A stretch of 64,000 nt of DNA from Clostridia bacterium (lineage in GTDB: Bacteria > Bacillota > Clostridia > Oscillospirales > Acutalibacteraceae): the NCBI GenBank assembly GCA_017416765.1, contig JAFQBE010000019.1:1-64000 (forward strand). The letters run 5' to 3'. Positions 53,499-61,845 of the stretch are shown in pieces. The notes under the pieces are model-generated. The model had not been told where the DNA came from. It did no database searches and worked only from the letters and a program-made list of their open reading frames with translations. Each line of letters opens with the position of its first letter. Position 1 is the stretch's first letter. The position numbers were made by a program, and so were the translations under genes.

Positions 53499-53527
53499 AT
53501 TATAATAGTATTATATATTTTTGTCAA
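53499..53527 (-). promoter_or_regulatory. Promoter of the mgtC-like gene
   Basis: On the minus strand TTGACA (53522-53527) is separated by 17 nt from TATAAT (53499-53504), leaving a leader of only about 30 nt. Confidence 0.8.
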
Positions 53528-53664
53528 GGAATATACTATACAGCGGTTGTTTAGAGCTCTGGAATATTTATGTTTTAAAAATACGAAAAATGACTTGTGA
53601 AAACAATGAATATTGTTGCCTTTTTGCAGGAAAAATTTCAAAATAAAATGAGAATTTGGCGGTC

Positions 53665-53700
53665 ATTCTTGCAAATTGTATATATTTCTTGCAAAATTGT
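53665..53700 (+). promoter_or_regulatory. Direct repeats upstream of gdhA
   Basis: ATTCTTGCAAATTGT (53665-53679) is repeated 20 bp later as TTTCTTGCAAAATTGT (53685-53700), about two helix turns apart, and TCTTGCA recurs at 53750-53756 overlapping the -35. They look like binding sites for a regulator of gdhA. The gene-free 53461-53835 otherwise contains only the two promoters. Confidence 0.5.
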
Positions 53701-53751
53701 GAAAAGAATACGGCGAAATTCAACCAAATATGAAATTTCGTTAAAAGAATC

Positions 53752-53780
53752 TTGCATTTTTCTGCAAGTGGTATTATAAT
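53752..53780 (+). promoter_or_regulatory. gdhA: Promoter of gdhA
   Basis: TTGCAT (53752-53757), 17-nt spacer, TATAAT (53775-53780), 56 nt upstream of the ATG. Confidence 0.78.
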
Positions 53781-53835
53781 GTTTTACATCGCTAAAGCGG
53801 CGAATTAAAGAATTTATTTTTGGAGTTAATGTTTT

Positions 53836-55179
53836 ATGAGTTATGTTGACAGAGTAATTGCAAAAGTTGCAGAAAAAAATGCAAACGAGCCTGAGTTTGT
53901 GCAGACTGTTACTGAGGTTCTTTCCTCTCTCAAGCCCGTTATTGATAATCATCCCGAATACGAAAAAGCATCTCTTCTTGAAAGAATGGTTGAACCTGAA
54001 AGACAGATTACATTCCGCGTCACCTGGGTTGACGATAACGGTAATGTAAATGTAAACACAGGCTACCGCGTACAGTTCAACGGCGCTATCGGTCCGTATA
54101 AGGGCGGTCTTCGTTTCCATCCTTCCGTATACAGCGGCATCATGAAGTTCCTCGGCTTTGAACAGACATTTAAGAACAGCCTTACAGGTCTTCCTATTGG
54201 CGGCGCAAAGGGTGGCTCCGATTTCGACCCCAGAGGTAAGAGCGATGCAGAAATCATGCGTTTCTGCCAGGCTTTCATGACAGAGCTTTACAGACACATC
54301 GGTCCTGATGTTGACGTACCCGCAGGCGATATCGGCGTAGGCGGCAGAGAAATCGGCTACCTTTACGGTCAGTACAAGCGCATCAAGGGCTGCTTTGAAA
54401 ACGGTGTTCTTACAGGTAAGGGTCTTCCCTACGGCGGTTCACTTATCCGCCCTGAAGCTACAGGCTACGGTGCTACATACTACGCAGTAGAAATGCTCAA
54501 GCACTTCGGCGAAGATATAAAGGGCAAAACAGTTGCACTTTCCGGTTTCGGTAATGTTGCATGGGGTGCAGCTAAGAAGATTGCTGAACTCGGCGGTAAG
54601 GTTGTAACAATTTCCGGTCCTGACGGTTATGTATACGATGCTGACGGTGTTGTTACAGAAGAAAAAATCAACTACATGCTTGAAATGCGCGCTTCCGGTC
54701 GTGATAAGGTTCAGGATTATGCTGACAAGTTCGGTGTAGAATTCCACGCAGGCGAAAAGCCCTGGGGCGTTAAGGTTGATATCGCTATGCCTTGCGCAAC
54801 ACAGAACGAAATCAACATGGCAGAAGCTGAAAAGCTCGTCAAGAACGGCGTTCCCTACTATGTAGAGGTTGCAAATATGCCCACAACAAATGATGCCCTT
54901 GAATACCTTAAGGAAAACTGCAAGGCAGTTGCTCCCTCAAAGGCAGTTAATGCAGGCGGTGTTGCAACATCAGCACTTGAAATGAGTCAGAACTCAATGC
55001 GCTACAGCTGGACAGCTGAAGAGGTTGATGCAAAGCTCAAGCAGATTATGAAGAATATTCACGATAATTCCGCTGCAGCAGCCCAAGCTAACGGACTCGG
55101 CTATGATCTTGTTGCGGGCGCAAATATCGCAGGCTTCCAGAAGGTTGCCGATGCAATGATGGCACAGGGACTTATCTAA
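53836..55179 (+). CDS. gdhA: NADP-specific glutamate dehydrogenase
   Basis: 447 aa, hexameric family I GDH, converting 2-oxoglutarate plus ammonia to glutamate. Motifs: GGLRFHPSVYSGIMKFLGFE, GLPIGGAKGGSDFDP with catalytic lysine, VDVPAGDIGVGGREIGYLYG, RPEATGYGATYYAVEML, and the Rossmann SGFGNVAWGAA. The coenzyme preference (NADP) is by family resemblance. GGAG lies 9 nt before the ATG. It ends at its own terminator. A main ammonia assimilation route in such anaerobes. Confidence 0.96.
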   Translation: MSYVDRVIAKVAEKNANEPEFVQTVTEVLSSLKPVIDNHPEYEKASLLERMVEPERQITFRVTWVDDNGNVNVNTGYRVQFNGAIGPYKGGLRFHPSVYSGIMKFLGFEQTFKNSLTGLPIGGAKGGSDFDPRGKSDAEIMRFCQAFMTELYRHIGPDVDVPAGDIGVGGREIGYLYGQYKRIKGCFENGVLTGKGLPYGGSLIRPEATGYGATYYAVEMLKHFGEDIKGKTVALSGFGNVAWGAAKKIAELGGKVVTISGPDGYVYDADGVVTEEKINYMLEMRASGRDKVQDYADKFGVEFHAGEKPWGVKVDIAMPCATQNEINMAEAEKLVKNGVPYYVEVANMPTTNDALEYLKENCKAVAPSKAVNAGGVATSALEMSQNSMRYSWTAEEVDAKLKQIMKNIHDNSAAAAQANGLGYDLVAGANIAGFQKVADAMMAQGLI

Positions 55180-55227
55180 ACGCATCAGCTCAGAGTGCAG
55201 AACGCAGAACTGAATATATAAAAGTAA

Positions 55228-55258
55228 CAGAGCAGGTTTTACGCCTGCTCTGTGTTTT
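55228..55258 (+). terminator. Intrinsic terminator of gdhA
   Basis: A 9-bp perfect stem, CAGAGCAGG (55228-55236) with CCTGCTCTG (55244-55252), followed by TGTTTTAT. Confidence 0.82.
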
Positions 55259-55271
55259 ATGTTACAAATTT

Positions 55272-56306
55272 TTAGTTTATAAAAATACTAAGAAAACGAT
55301 TGTTGCTTTTATGAATTAACAATCCCAAAAGAGAAGTTATTGAAATTGTTAGTAAAAACATTAAAGTTGGGATAACGTCAATATCAAAAATTTTTTGGAA
55401 TAAAAGTTCGATACAAATCATAACAAGTGGATGCGAAAAATACATAAAGTTCGCCATTGACCTACAACTTTTTGAAAAAGAACTGTAATTCAGCATTGGA
55501 TTTTTTAACAGAATCAGTATTATAACTATAATAAGCATATAAAGGCTTAATGTGATAATATAGTTGGTTTTCCAATTCAAAACGGTAATTAAAATAATTT
55601 CAGATACCCACAGTAAAAGAATAAAAAATGAAATCGTATAAAGATTTTTATTGTTATTTGTCAACATGAGTCTGCTTTCAATTTTTTGTAAAAAGAAACC
55701 CAATACAAAGAAAGGGAAAGCCATCAATAAAAATCTTCGTACAGTTGTGAAATATTCAGAAGAGAAAAAGTCGCCTAAAACGGGAATTTTAGTGCTGAGA
55801 TTATAATAAGAACATCCGGCACAACCGATAATATATAAAATAACACTTATAGGAATAATTGCTTTTTTGCCTTTTATCTTGAAAATTAGTGTGGTTAAAC
55901 AGACGGAAAAAATAAGTGCGGCAAAAAACCATAGGTGATAAAAACTTTCGCCCTTCATAAACAGAATAATACAGTTTGATATGAAGCCTTTAATATTAGT
56001 ATGTCCCCATTTTATAAAATCATAGAGGAAATATATGCAACTCCAAATAAAATAAGTTAATATCAACCTTTTTATATATGGGAAGAAAACCTTTTCGTTG
56101 CTTTCTAACTTTTTTATGTAATAATAACCTGATATTGTAAAGAAAAATGGTACGCCTATGGTCGGTATAATGTTAGTAAAAATAATGCTTAGCTGTTGAT
56201 TGATTTCAGCAAATGGGGTGCTATGAATTGCAACAACCAATATTGAACAAATCCATCTGAATATATCTATGGAGCAAACTCGTGTTTGTGTTTTTGTCAT
56301 TGTCAT
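55272..56306 (-). CDS. Acyltransferase family 3 membrane protein
   Basis: 344 aa with about ten helices. It begins with RVCSIDIFRWICSILVVAIH (the usual D-x-x-R near the N-terminus and a histidine at the end of helix 1), then FFFTISGYYYIKKL and HLWFFAALIFSVCL. Such proteins (OafA/WecH-like) acylate surface sugars. The gene is visibly richer in A+T than its neighbours, with many Lys, Asn and Ile codons, suggesting later acquisition. AGGA is 8 nt before the ATG. It stands alone between gdhA and the ceramidase-like gene. Confidence 0.88.
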   Translation of the reverse strand: MTMTKTQTRVCSIDIFRWICSILVVAIHSTPFAEINQQLSIIFTNIIPTIGVPFFFTISGYYYIKKLESNEKVFFPYIKRLILTYFIWSCIYFLYDFIKWGHTNIKGFISNCIILFMKGESFYHLWFFAALIFSVCLTTLIFKIKGKKAIIPISVILYIIGCAGCSYYNLSTKIPVLGDFFSSEYFTTVRRFLLMAFPFFVLGFFLQKIESRLMLTNNNKNLYTISFFILLLWVSEIILITVLNWKTNYIITLSLYMLIIVIILILLKNPMLNYSSFSKSCRSMANFMYFSHPLVMICIELLFQKIFDIDVIPTLMFLLTISITSLLGLLIHKSNNRFLSIFIN

Positions 56307-56339
56307 ATTTAAAATCCTATCAGATCTTCAGTTTTTAAA

Positions 56340-56375
56340 TATCGACACAGCAATATATACATTGCTGTGTCGATA
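56340..56375 (-). terminator. Strong hairpin downstream of the ceramidase-like operon
   Basis: A 15-bp perfect stem, ATCGACACAGCAAT (from 56341) with ATTGCTGTGTCGAT (to 56374), has a 6-nt loop. On the minus strand it is followed by TTTAAAAA, a modest U tract. It separates the operon from the acyltransferase gene on the same strand. Confidence 0.65.
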
Positions 56376-56392
56376 TTATTATATTAATAATT

Positions 56393-58033
56393 TTATTTAA
56401 GTGAATCTACAAGTGCGAGATATTCTGTAACAAGGAATGAGCCGGTGTGCTTGCCTACTGAAAGAACTTCATCGGCAATACCTTCGCCTATGATGTGACC
56501 CATGAATGCGAAGTTGTTATCTGTAAGCACATAGCCTGTAGCGTCGTTTGTAAGGCTTACTGCGTATGTTGTAACACCTTCAACAGCAGTTGATAAGCTG
56601 TTATAAGGCCATTGAGTGCCGTCCCATGTGGGAGAGCCTGCGATTTCATCGTCCCAGAAAACTTCGGGGTAAAGCTCGCTCGGGAAAAGGGCAAAGCCGA
56701 TTTCATTACCTAATTCAAGGTAACCCATTTCTGTAGCCATCATGTATTTTTTGAATATGAATCCGTCGGTATAAACTTTATTGTTTACAAGACCGATTTC
56801 ACAGGCAAGTGTGAGAATGCTGTTTTCGGGTGTCATGAAGATTTCGCGGTGCTTTACATTTATGATGGGGTCAAGCTCTGTTGAGAATTCAGCCGCAAGG
56901 ATAAGCTTGCCAAGCTCAGCACCGAGATATCTTGCATCAGCACCTTTTTCTTCGTATTCTGTCATGCCGGTTGTATCTACTTCAATATCTCGTGAAACCT
57001 GACCGACTGCGCCGGGTACCATCATGAAGTTACCGCCATTGGCTTCCTTTATGTATTTATCGAGGTAGTAAATGTAGTCAGAACCTACAAGTCCGTTGCT
57101 TGCGCTGAATGATGTTGCGTGGCAGGTTATGTCTGCAATATATGTCTTTTCGCTGCCTGATGCGGGTACAAAGCAGAGTGCCGCAGTATCGGGCAGGTCT
57201 TCTTTTGCTATAAGCTCACGCTTGTCTTTGAAATATCGGCTGCAGTCAATGGCTTCAAAATAAAGCTTGCCGCTTTCCATATCGCCAAGTGCAGCTTTGA
57301 TACATTCAACAGATTCGCCGATAAAATACTGCTTGAAGTATTCTGCTGTTTCAAGCCCTGCAAGGGGAGCATCAATGCCGAGCAGATTTTTCCAGAAGCT
57401 GCCTGCAAGCTTGCGGAAGAATTCTGTGCTGACACCCTGTGTGTCGAGTACGGAATGTGCGTGTGTTGCAGAAATGTTGATGCTTGCAACCTTTATTCCC
57501 TTTTCTTCACAGTAGGCAAGTACAGCTTTGCGTATTGTGCGTGTGTCCGTTGAGGTAACGCCCATACCGTCAATTGCGCCCCAGATTACTGCACCTTCGC
57601 CGCTGTTATCGTCAATTGCAATTACGCGGATTCGCTGGTCATCGTATACACCTTCTGCGAGCTTGTTGAGCAGGTCACGGCCGAGGTTATATTTGCCGCT
57701 GTTGATATCTTCGGGCAGCAGGCTTGCACTTGCGTAGCCGAGCTTCCATTCGTTTTCTGCTTTTGTTTCGGTCTGATATGTATTTCGTCCGGGCATAAAG
57801 CCGATTTCGTCGCTGTCATATTCGCTGATATCTTTCCATTCTTTGGGGTCAATGTAAATTTTGCATATTGTGCTTACCAAACCTTCAACAATACCGTTGA
57901 GTGTTTCGTAAAGTCCGTACATGATTACATCGCCTGCGGCATTACCATCAGCGGCAAGGGCAACATTGCTGCCGCCAAAAAGCATTGCACAGCAGAGTAC
58001 TGCGGAAATAATGCGTAAAAAATGTTTTTTCAT
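56393..58033 (-). CDS. Secreted neutral ceramidase-like protein
   Basis: 546 aa with a signal peptide (MKKHFLRIISAVLCCAMLFG, cleavage near NVALAA). Similar in plan to neutral/alkaline ceramidases, zinc enzymes that hydrolyse the N-acyl bond of ceramide: INISATHAHSVLDTQG matches the zinc-binding H-x-H strand, ITCHATSFSASNGLVGSDY resembles the NHPT...SADY region, and FALFPSELYPEVF the E/Y-bearing segment. The family assignment is by eye; related hydrolases of N-acyl amides remain possible. It follows the phosphoesterase gene by 22 nt and is likely cotranscribed. Confidence 0.72.
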   Translation of the reverse strand: MKKHFLRIISAVLCCAMLFGGSNVALAADGNAAGDVIMYGLYETLNGIVEGLVSTICKIYIDPKEWKDISEYDSDEIGFMPGRNTYQTETKAENEWKLGYASASLLPEDINSGKYNLGRDLLNKLAEGVYDDQRIRVIAIDDNSGEGAVIWGAIDGMGVTSTDTRTIRKAVLAYCEEKGIKVASINISATHAHSVLDTQGVSTEFFRKLAGSFWKNLLGIDAPLAGLETAEYFKQYFIGESVECIKAALGDMESGKLYFEAIDCSRYFKDKRELIAKEDLPDTAALCFVPASGSEKTYIADITCHATSFSASNGLVGSDYIYYLDKYIKEANGGNFMMVPGAVGQVSRDIEVDTTGMTEYEEKGADARYLGAELGKLILAAEFSTELDPIINVKHREIFMTPENSILTLACEIGLVNNKVYTDGFIFKKYMMATEMGYLELGNEIGFALFPSELYPEVFWDDEIAGSPTWDGTQWPYNSLSTAVEGVTTYAVSLTNDATGYVLTDNNFAFMGHIIGEGIADEVLSVGKHTGSFLVTEYLALVDSLK

Positions 58034-58055
58034 AGTATTTGCATCTCCTTATTAT

Positions 58056-59678
58056 TTACGGCTGAACCGTTATGGGTTTATCTTCGCTTTCGTGTTCAAC
58101 GAGTATAAAGTTGTTGCGCTTTGCGTATGCCCAGCGCATATCGAAAATTTCAACCGCATTCATCGGGATATAAAGCTGATTTTTCCTTTCAGCATTACGG
58201 TAAACAGCTTTTTCAAGCTTAACTTCACCGCGGTCGGTTTCGGCAATGTCGCTGTCCTGCGTAAATCTTGCCCAATGTCCATAGCCCTCAAGGTAAACCT
58301 GATTTTCGGTTTTCTGAACAAAGCCGCCAAAGTATGAGAAAAGTACAGAAAGGCAGCCGAACCATACTCCGTCATGTTCTTCGCAGGTTGTCTGGTACTG
58401 ACAAAGTCCGAGGTCTGCACCCTTGTACATCATTCTTGTACGGTTGAAGTATGGGGCAAGCGCATACGGTTCAATAACATCGCGCTCTTTATCAATAACG
58501 CATCTGTCGGCAATTCTGCCGTCTTCAAGCTCGGCTGTTATTGTCAGCTTTTTACCTTCAACCTCTGCGACGGCTACCATTGAGGTTCTGTCCTCCATCG
58601 GGTAGAATGCGCTGTGCCATACCTTGCTCAAACTGCGTGTACCGGGAGGATTTTGGTTTGAATTACCCATTATGTAGTTTATCATGCCCTTACTGGGCTG
58701 TTCAAAAAGCTCTTCATTCTTTCGCGGGAAGCTTCTGCCGAAGCTGTGTTCGTGGCCGGAGAAAAGTAGGTCAAGCATTTCCATGCCTTCGGTCATGACA
58801 GGGTAGCAGTCATAGTTCTGGCAGTCGCTGCCCGTGTAGCAAACGGGGAAATGGTATGTGCCTATATTCCAGTCAGCCTTGCTGTTTTTAAGGTCGTTTA
58901 CCAGCCATGCGTTTACATCTTCCGGTCCGTTTACACCGAGTACGGTGAAATGTGCGTTGGCGTAATCAAATGTATAGTTCTCTGTTTTCCAGCCTTCGGG
59001 TCCGTTGTAAGGGTAGCTGCCCTTGAGCTGTTTGCAGAAAAACTCGGCAGGCTCGGAATAGTATCTGCCGGTACCGGTGCGGTAATCCTTAAATCCGCGG
59101 GTATCGTGGTTGCCTTCAGTAAACATAATCGGCACATATTCGGCTATGCCTTTCCAACCGAGGAATGCACCGTTCCATTGCTGCTCGTGCTGACCGCAGT
59201 CGGTATTGTCGCCCGCAGTAAGAATAAAGGCAGTGTCAGGGTGCTTTTTCAGAAAATCCTTTATAAGAGTGTTGAAATATGAATAGTCGGGTGTTTCAAA
59301 CGGGTCACCCTTCTGCTGGTCGGATACAACTAAAAATTTGAATTTTTCGATGCTTTCAGGTTGGGTAGTAAAGAAGTATTCTTCGCTTCTGTAAGTATCA
59401 TTGCCGCAGGTATAGTAATATTTTGTGCCGGGCTTCAAACCGTTCAGCTTTGCCCAGAATATGTTGCTGATATCTATATCGCTTTCAAAAACTTCTGTTT
59501 CAGCAATGTGCTTTTTGTATTCGTCGGTACCGTCTTCGCGGCAAAGCACATATCCGTCGGTAACAGCGGTGCTTGTGCGCCAGGTGACAGCCATGCAGGT
59601 TTTTGCATCGCCGTTAAGGCTTATCATTATGTGGTCGGGCTGTGGCGTTGAACCTCTTGCAGGCTTTTCATGTAGCAT
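58056..59678 (-). CDS. Purple-acid-phosphatase-like metallophosphoesterase
   Basis: 540 aa in three parts: an N-terminal FN3-like PAP domain (IMISLNGDAKTCMAVTWRT), a calcineurin-like phosphoesterase core at about residues 115-345 with metal motifs LVVSDQQ, TAGDNTD, EGNHDTRG, the TYHFP histidine and SGHEHSFGRS, and a C-terminal domain of about 75 residues (LYIPMNAVEIFDMRWAYAKR) resembling copper-amine-oxidase-like N domains used for surface or substrate binding. No signal peptide is seen although such proteins are often exported. First gene of an operon with the ceramidase-like protein. Confidence 0.83.
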   Translation of the reverse strand: MLHEKPARGSTPQPDHIMISLNGDAKTCMAVTWRTSTAVTDGYVLCREDGTDEYKKHIAETEVFESDIDISNIFWAKLNGLKPGTKYYYTCGNDTYRSEEYFFTTQPESIEKFKFLVVSDQQKGDPFETPDYSYFNTLIKDFLKKHPDTAFILTAGDNTDCGQHEQQWNGAFLGWKGIAEYVPIMFTEGNHDTRGFKDYRTGTGRYYSEPAEFFCKQLKGSYPYNGPEGWKTENYTFDYANAHFTVLGVNGPEDVNAWLVNDLKNSKADWNIGTYHFPVCYTGSDCQNYDCYPVMTEGMEMLDLLFSGHEHSFGRSFPRKNEELFEQPSKGMINYIMGNSNQNPPGTRSLSKVWHSAFYPMEDRTSMVAVAEVEGKKLTITAELEDGRIADRCVIDKERDVIEPYALAPYFNRTRMMYKGADLGLCQYQTTCEEHDGVWFGCLSVLFSYFGGFVQKTENQVYLEGYGHWARFTQDSDIAETDRGEVKLEKAVYRNAERKNQLYIPMNAVEIFDMRWAYAKRNNFILVEHESEDKPITVQP

Positions 59679-59700
59679 ATTTATTCTCCTTTATATTGGT

Positions 59701-59888
59701 AAATTACAGTTTGTCGGGGACAAACAATGTAAAATAAAAAATTGAAAATGTAAAATGGTGGGAGGACTTCGCTCTCACCCATTATAATAATCGCTTTAAA
59801 TCAACATTTTATAAATTCGGAGCGAAGCGACCTTTAATTTTCAACTTTCCATTTTCAATTTTCAATTCAGTTTGACAAACTGTAATTT
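59701..59888 (+). repeat. MITE-like repeat, copy C
   Basis: 188 bp, nearly identical to copy B (reverse complement) and clearly related to copy A. Ends AAATTACAGTTTGTC and GACAAACTGTAATTT are inverted repeats, and each end can fold on itself (TTTGTCGGGGACAAA on the left). Internal GGAGGACTTCGCTCTCACC and GGAGCGAAGCGACC hairpins. It lies between the promoter at 59908-59936 and the phosphoesterase start, so it is transcribed in that mRNA's leader. Confidence 0.85.
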
Positions 59889-59907
59889 GTTAATTTAAAC
59901 CGAATAA

Positions 59908-59936
59908 ATTATACCCTTTTATTTTTGTCTTTTCAA
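59908..59936 (-). promoter_or_regulatory. Promoter of the phosphoesterase-ceramidase operon
   Basis: On the minus strand TTGAAA (59931-59936) is separated by 17 nt from TATAAT (59908-59913). It is upstream of MITE copy C, giving a leader of about 220 nt. Confidence 0.72.
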
Positions 59937-60072
59937 TACCGCAGAAATCTTTTGTCAAATATCCCAAAAAACAGGGGCTATATTCAAGCAATTTGCCCCT
60001 TGCTTTTAGAAAAATAAAACATATAATATTATATTAATATATTAACCTATAAATTAATACGGAGTAATAAAT

Positions 60073-60585
60073 ATGGTTGAAACAATCGGGCAGATAATCG
60101 GCTTTGTTGCAATGGCGATAATTGTTTTTTCATATCAGCAGAAAACGCACAAAAACATTCTTGCTTTTCAGATGGTGTCGGGTCTGCTTTTTACCTTGCA
60201 TTTTCTTCTTATTGGCGCATATACGGGCTGTATTTCCAATTTTATCGGCGCATTGCGTTCGCTTATTTATGCCAACCGCGGCAAAAATAAATTTACGGAT
60301 TTTAAGCTCTGGCCCGTTGTTTTCAGCGTGGTGTTTACCGTTTCGGGTATTATGACATGGGATAATATTTTTTCCGTTTTTCCAATTATAGCCATGGTTG
60401 TATCCTCTGTTGTGCTGTGGATTGATTCGCCGAAAATAAACCGTGCGCTTTCAATGCCAACCTCTGCCTGCTGGCTGATTTATAATATTCCGAACCGCTC
60501 TTTTGCCGGCATTGCAACAGAAATTTTTGTGCTTACATCTATTGTTATCGGTATGCTTCGGCTTGACAGAAGGAAGAAGCAGTAA
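60073..60585 (+). CDS. YgjV-family inner membrane protein
   Basis: 170 aa, five to six membrane helices, small loops: IGQIIGFVAMAIIVFSYQQK, GLLFTLHFLLIGAYTGCISNF, LRSLIYANRGKNKF and SVFPIIAMVVSSVVLWIDSPK. Resembles E. coli YgjV, of unknown function. GGAG lies 9 nt upstream. Not obviously linked to its neighbours. Confidence 0.8.
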   Translation: MVETIGQIIGFVAMAIIVFSYQQKTHKNILAFQMVSGLLFTLHFLLIGAYTGCISNFIGALRSLIYANRGKNKFTDFKLWPVVFSVVFTVSGIMTWDNIFSVFPIIAMVVSSVVLWIDSPKINRALSMPTSACWLIYNIPNRSFAGIATEIFVLTSIVIGMLRLDRRKKQ

Positions 60586-60630
60586 GAGCGGATATTGTGA
60601 AAAATAAACAATATTTTTTTATAATATTTT

Positions 60631-60644
60631 ACACTTTAAAGTGT
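60631..60644. promoter_or_regulatory. Perfect 14-bp palindrome overlapping the -35 (operator candidate)
   Basis: ACACTTTAAAGTGT reads the same on both strands and its last base is the first base of the -35 element at 60644. Placement fits a repressor site controlling the sugar catabolic operon. The regulator is not in view. Confidence 0.6.
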
Positions 60645-60671
60645 TGATTTTGAATACCTATTTTATATAAT
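60644..60671 (+). promoter_or_regulatory. Promoter of the Gfo/Idh/MocA-epimerase operon
   Basis: TTGATT (60644-60649), 16-nt spacer, TATAAT (60666-60671). Confidence 0.7.
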
Positions 60672-60719
60672 TAAGGTGTAGTTTATTGCCGCTTGATTTG
60701 CGGCAGAAAGGAATAAATC

Positions 60720-61820
60720 ATGGATAAAAAACTTAAAGTCGGTATTATCGGTTGCGGCGGTATTGCAAACGGCAAGCATATGCCTGCAATTGCAAAAATT
60801 AAGGAAGCCGAAATGGTTGCATTCTGTGATATCGTTGTTGAACGCGCAGAAGCTGCAGCAAAAAAATTCGGTGTTGAAGGTGCAGCAGTTTATGAGGATT
60901 ATAAAGAACTGCTCAAGGATGAGAGCATTGATGTTGTTCACGTATGCACTCCCAACCGTTCACACAGCTTTATTACTATAGATTCACTCGAAGCAGGTAA
61001 GCACGTAATGTGCGAAAAGCCCATGGCAAAAACCTATGCGGAAGCAAAGGCTATGTGTGATGCTGCCCAGCGTACCGGTAAAAAGCTCACTATCGGCTAT
61101 CAGCAGCGCTGGAGAGATGATTCTATCTATCTTAAAGAGGCTTGCGACAACGGCGACCTCGGCGAAATTTATTACGCAAAGGCTATTGCACTTCGCAGAC
61201 GCGCTGTTCCCACATGGGGTGTTTTCCTCAACGAATACGAGCAGGGCGGCGGTCCTCTTATTGATATCGGTACACACGCTCTCGACCTTACTCTTTATAT
61301 GATGAATAACTACAAGCCCAAGATGGTTGTAGGCACAACCTTTAAAAAGCTCGGTCAGCAGAAGCGCGCGGCTAACTCCTGGGGCGATTGGGACCCCGAT
61401 AAGTTCACTGTTGAAGATTCTGCATTTGGCTTCATCGTAATGGAAAACGGTGCAACAATCACGCTTGAATCCGCATGGGCGCTCAATATTGCTGACCCGA
61501 GAGAAGCTATCTGCACACTTTGCGGCGATAAGGCAGGTGCAGACTATTACGGTCCGGACGAAAGCCTTCAGTTCAACTATGTCAAATACGGTCGTCAGGT
61601 TATTGAAAGACCTTCCTTTGATGCAGGCGGCGTAGCCTTCTATGAGGGTGACAGACACCCCGACCCGAAGGATGTTGAATGCCGCGTATGGTATAACGCT
61701 ATCCTCAACGATACAGAGGTTATGACAAAGCCTGAGCAGGCACTTGTAGTTACTCAGATTCTTGAAGCTATTTACGAATCTGCAAAAACAGGCGAGCCTG
61801 TATATCTCAATAACGACTAA
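60720..61820 (+). CDS. Gfo/Idh/MocA-family oxidoreductase
   Basis: 366 aa NAD(P)-dependent sugar, inositol or sugar-acid dehydrogenase. Rossmann start KVGIIGCGGIANGKHMPAI, then VVHVCTPNRSHSFI, the family signature CEKPMAKTYAEAK with catalytic Lys, and GGGPLIDIGTHALDLTLYMM with the catalytic His. The C-terminal half is the alpha/beta substrate domain. AAAGGA precedes the ATG. First gene of an operon with two sugar epimerases and a second oxidoreductase, a typical pathway for polyol, inositol-like or rare-sugar breakdown; the substrate is not identifiable. Confidence 0.92.
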   Translation: MDKKLKVGIIGCGGIANGKHMPAIAKIKEAEMVAFCDIVVERAEAAAKKFGVEGAAVYEDYKELLKDESIDVVHVCTPNRSHSFITIDSLEAGKHVMCEKPMAKTYAEAKAMCDAAQRTGKKLTIGYQQRWRDDSIYLKEACDNGDLGEIYYAKAIALRRRAVPTWGVFLNEYEQGGGPLIDIGTHALDLTLYMMNNYKPKMVVGTTFKKLGQQKRAANSWGDWDPDKFTVEDSAFGFIVMENGATITLESAWALNIADPREAICTLCGDKAGADYYGPDESLQFNYVKYGRQVIERPSFDAGGVAFYEGDRHPDPKDVECRVWYNAILNDTEVMTKPEQALVVTQILEAIYESAKTGEPVYLNND

Positions 61821-61845
61821 TTTTACATAAAAGGTGATTTGAATT

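Noticed and set aside
53461..53540. M-box magnesium riboswitch before the mgtC-like gene
   Set aside because: The promoter places the transcript start about 30 nt before the ATG, leaving no room for a 160-nt riboswitch.
60984..61658. 224-codon minus-strand frame inside the first Gfo/Idh/MocA gene
   Set aside because: Shadow of the conserved dehydrogenase frame, with unusual Cys-rich composition.
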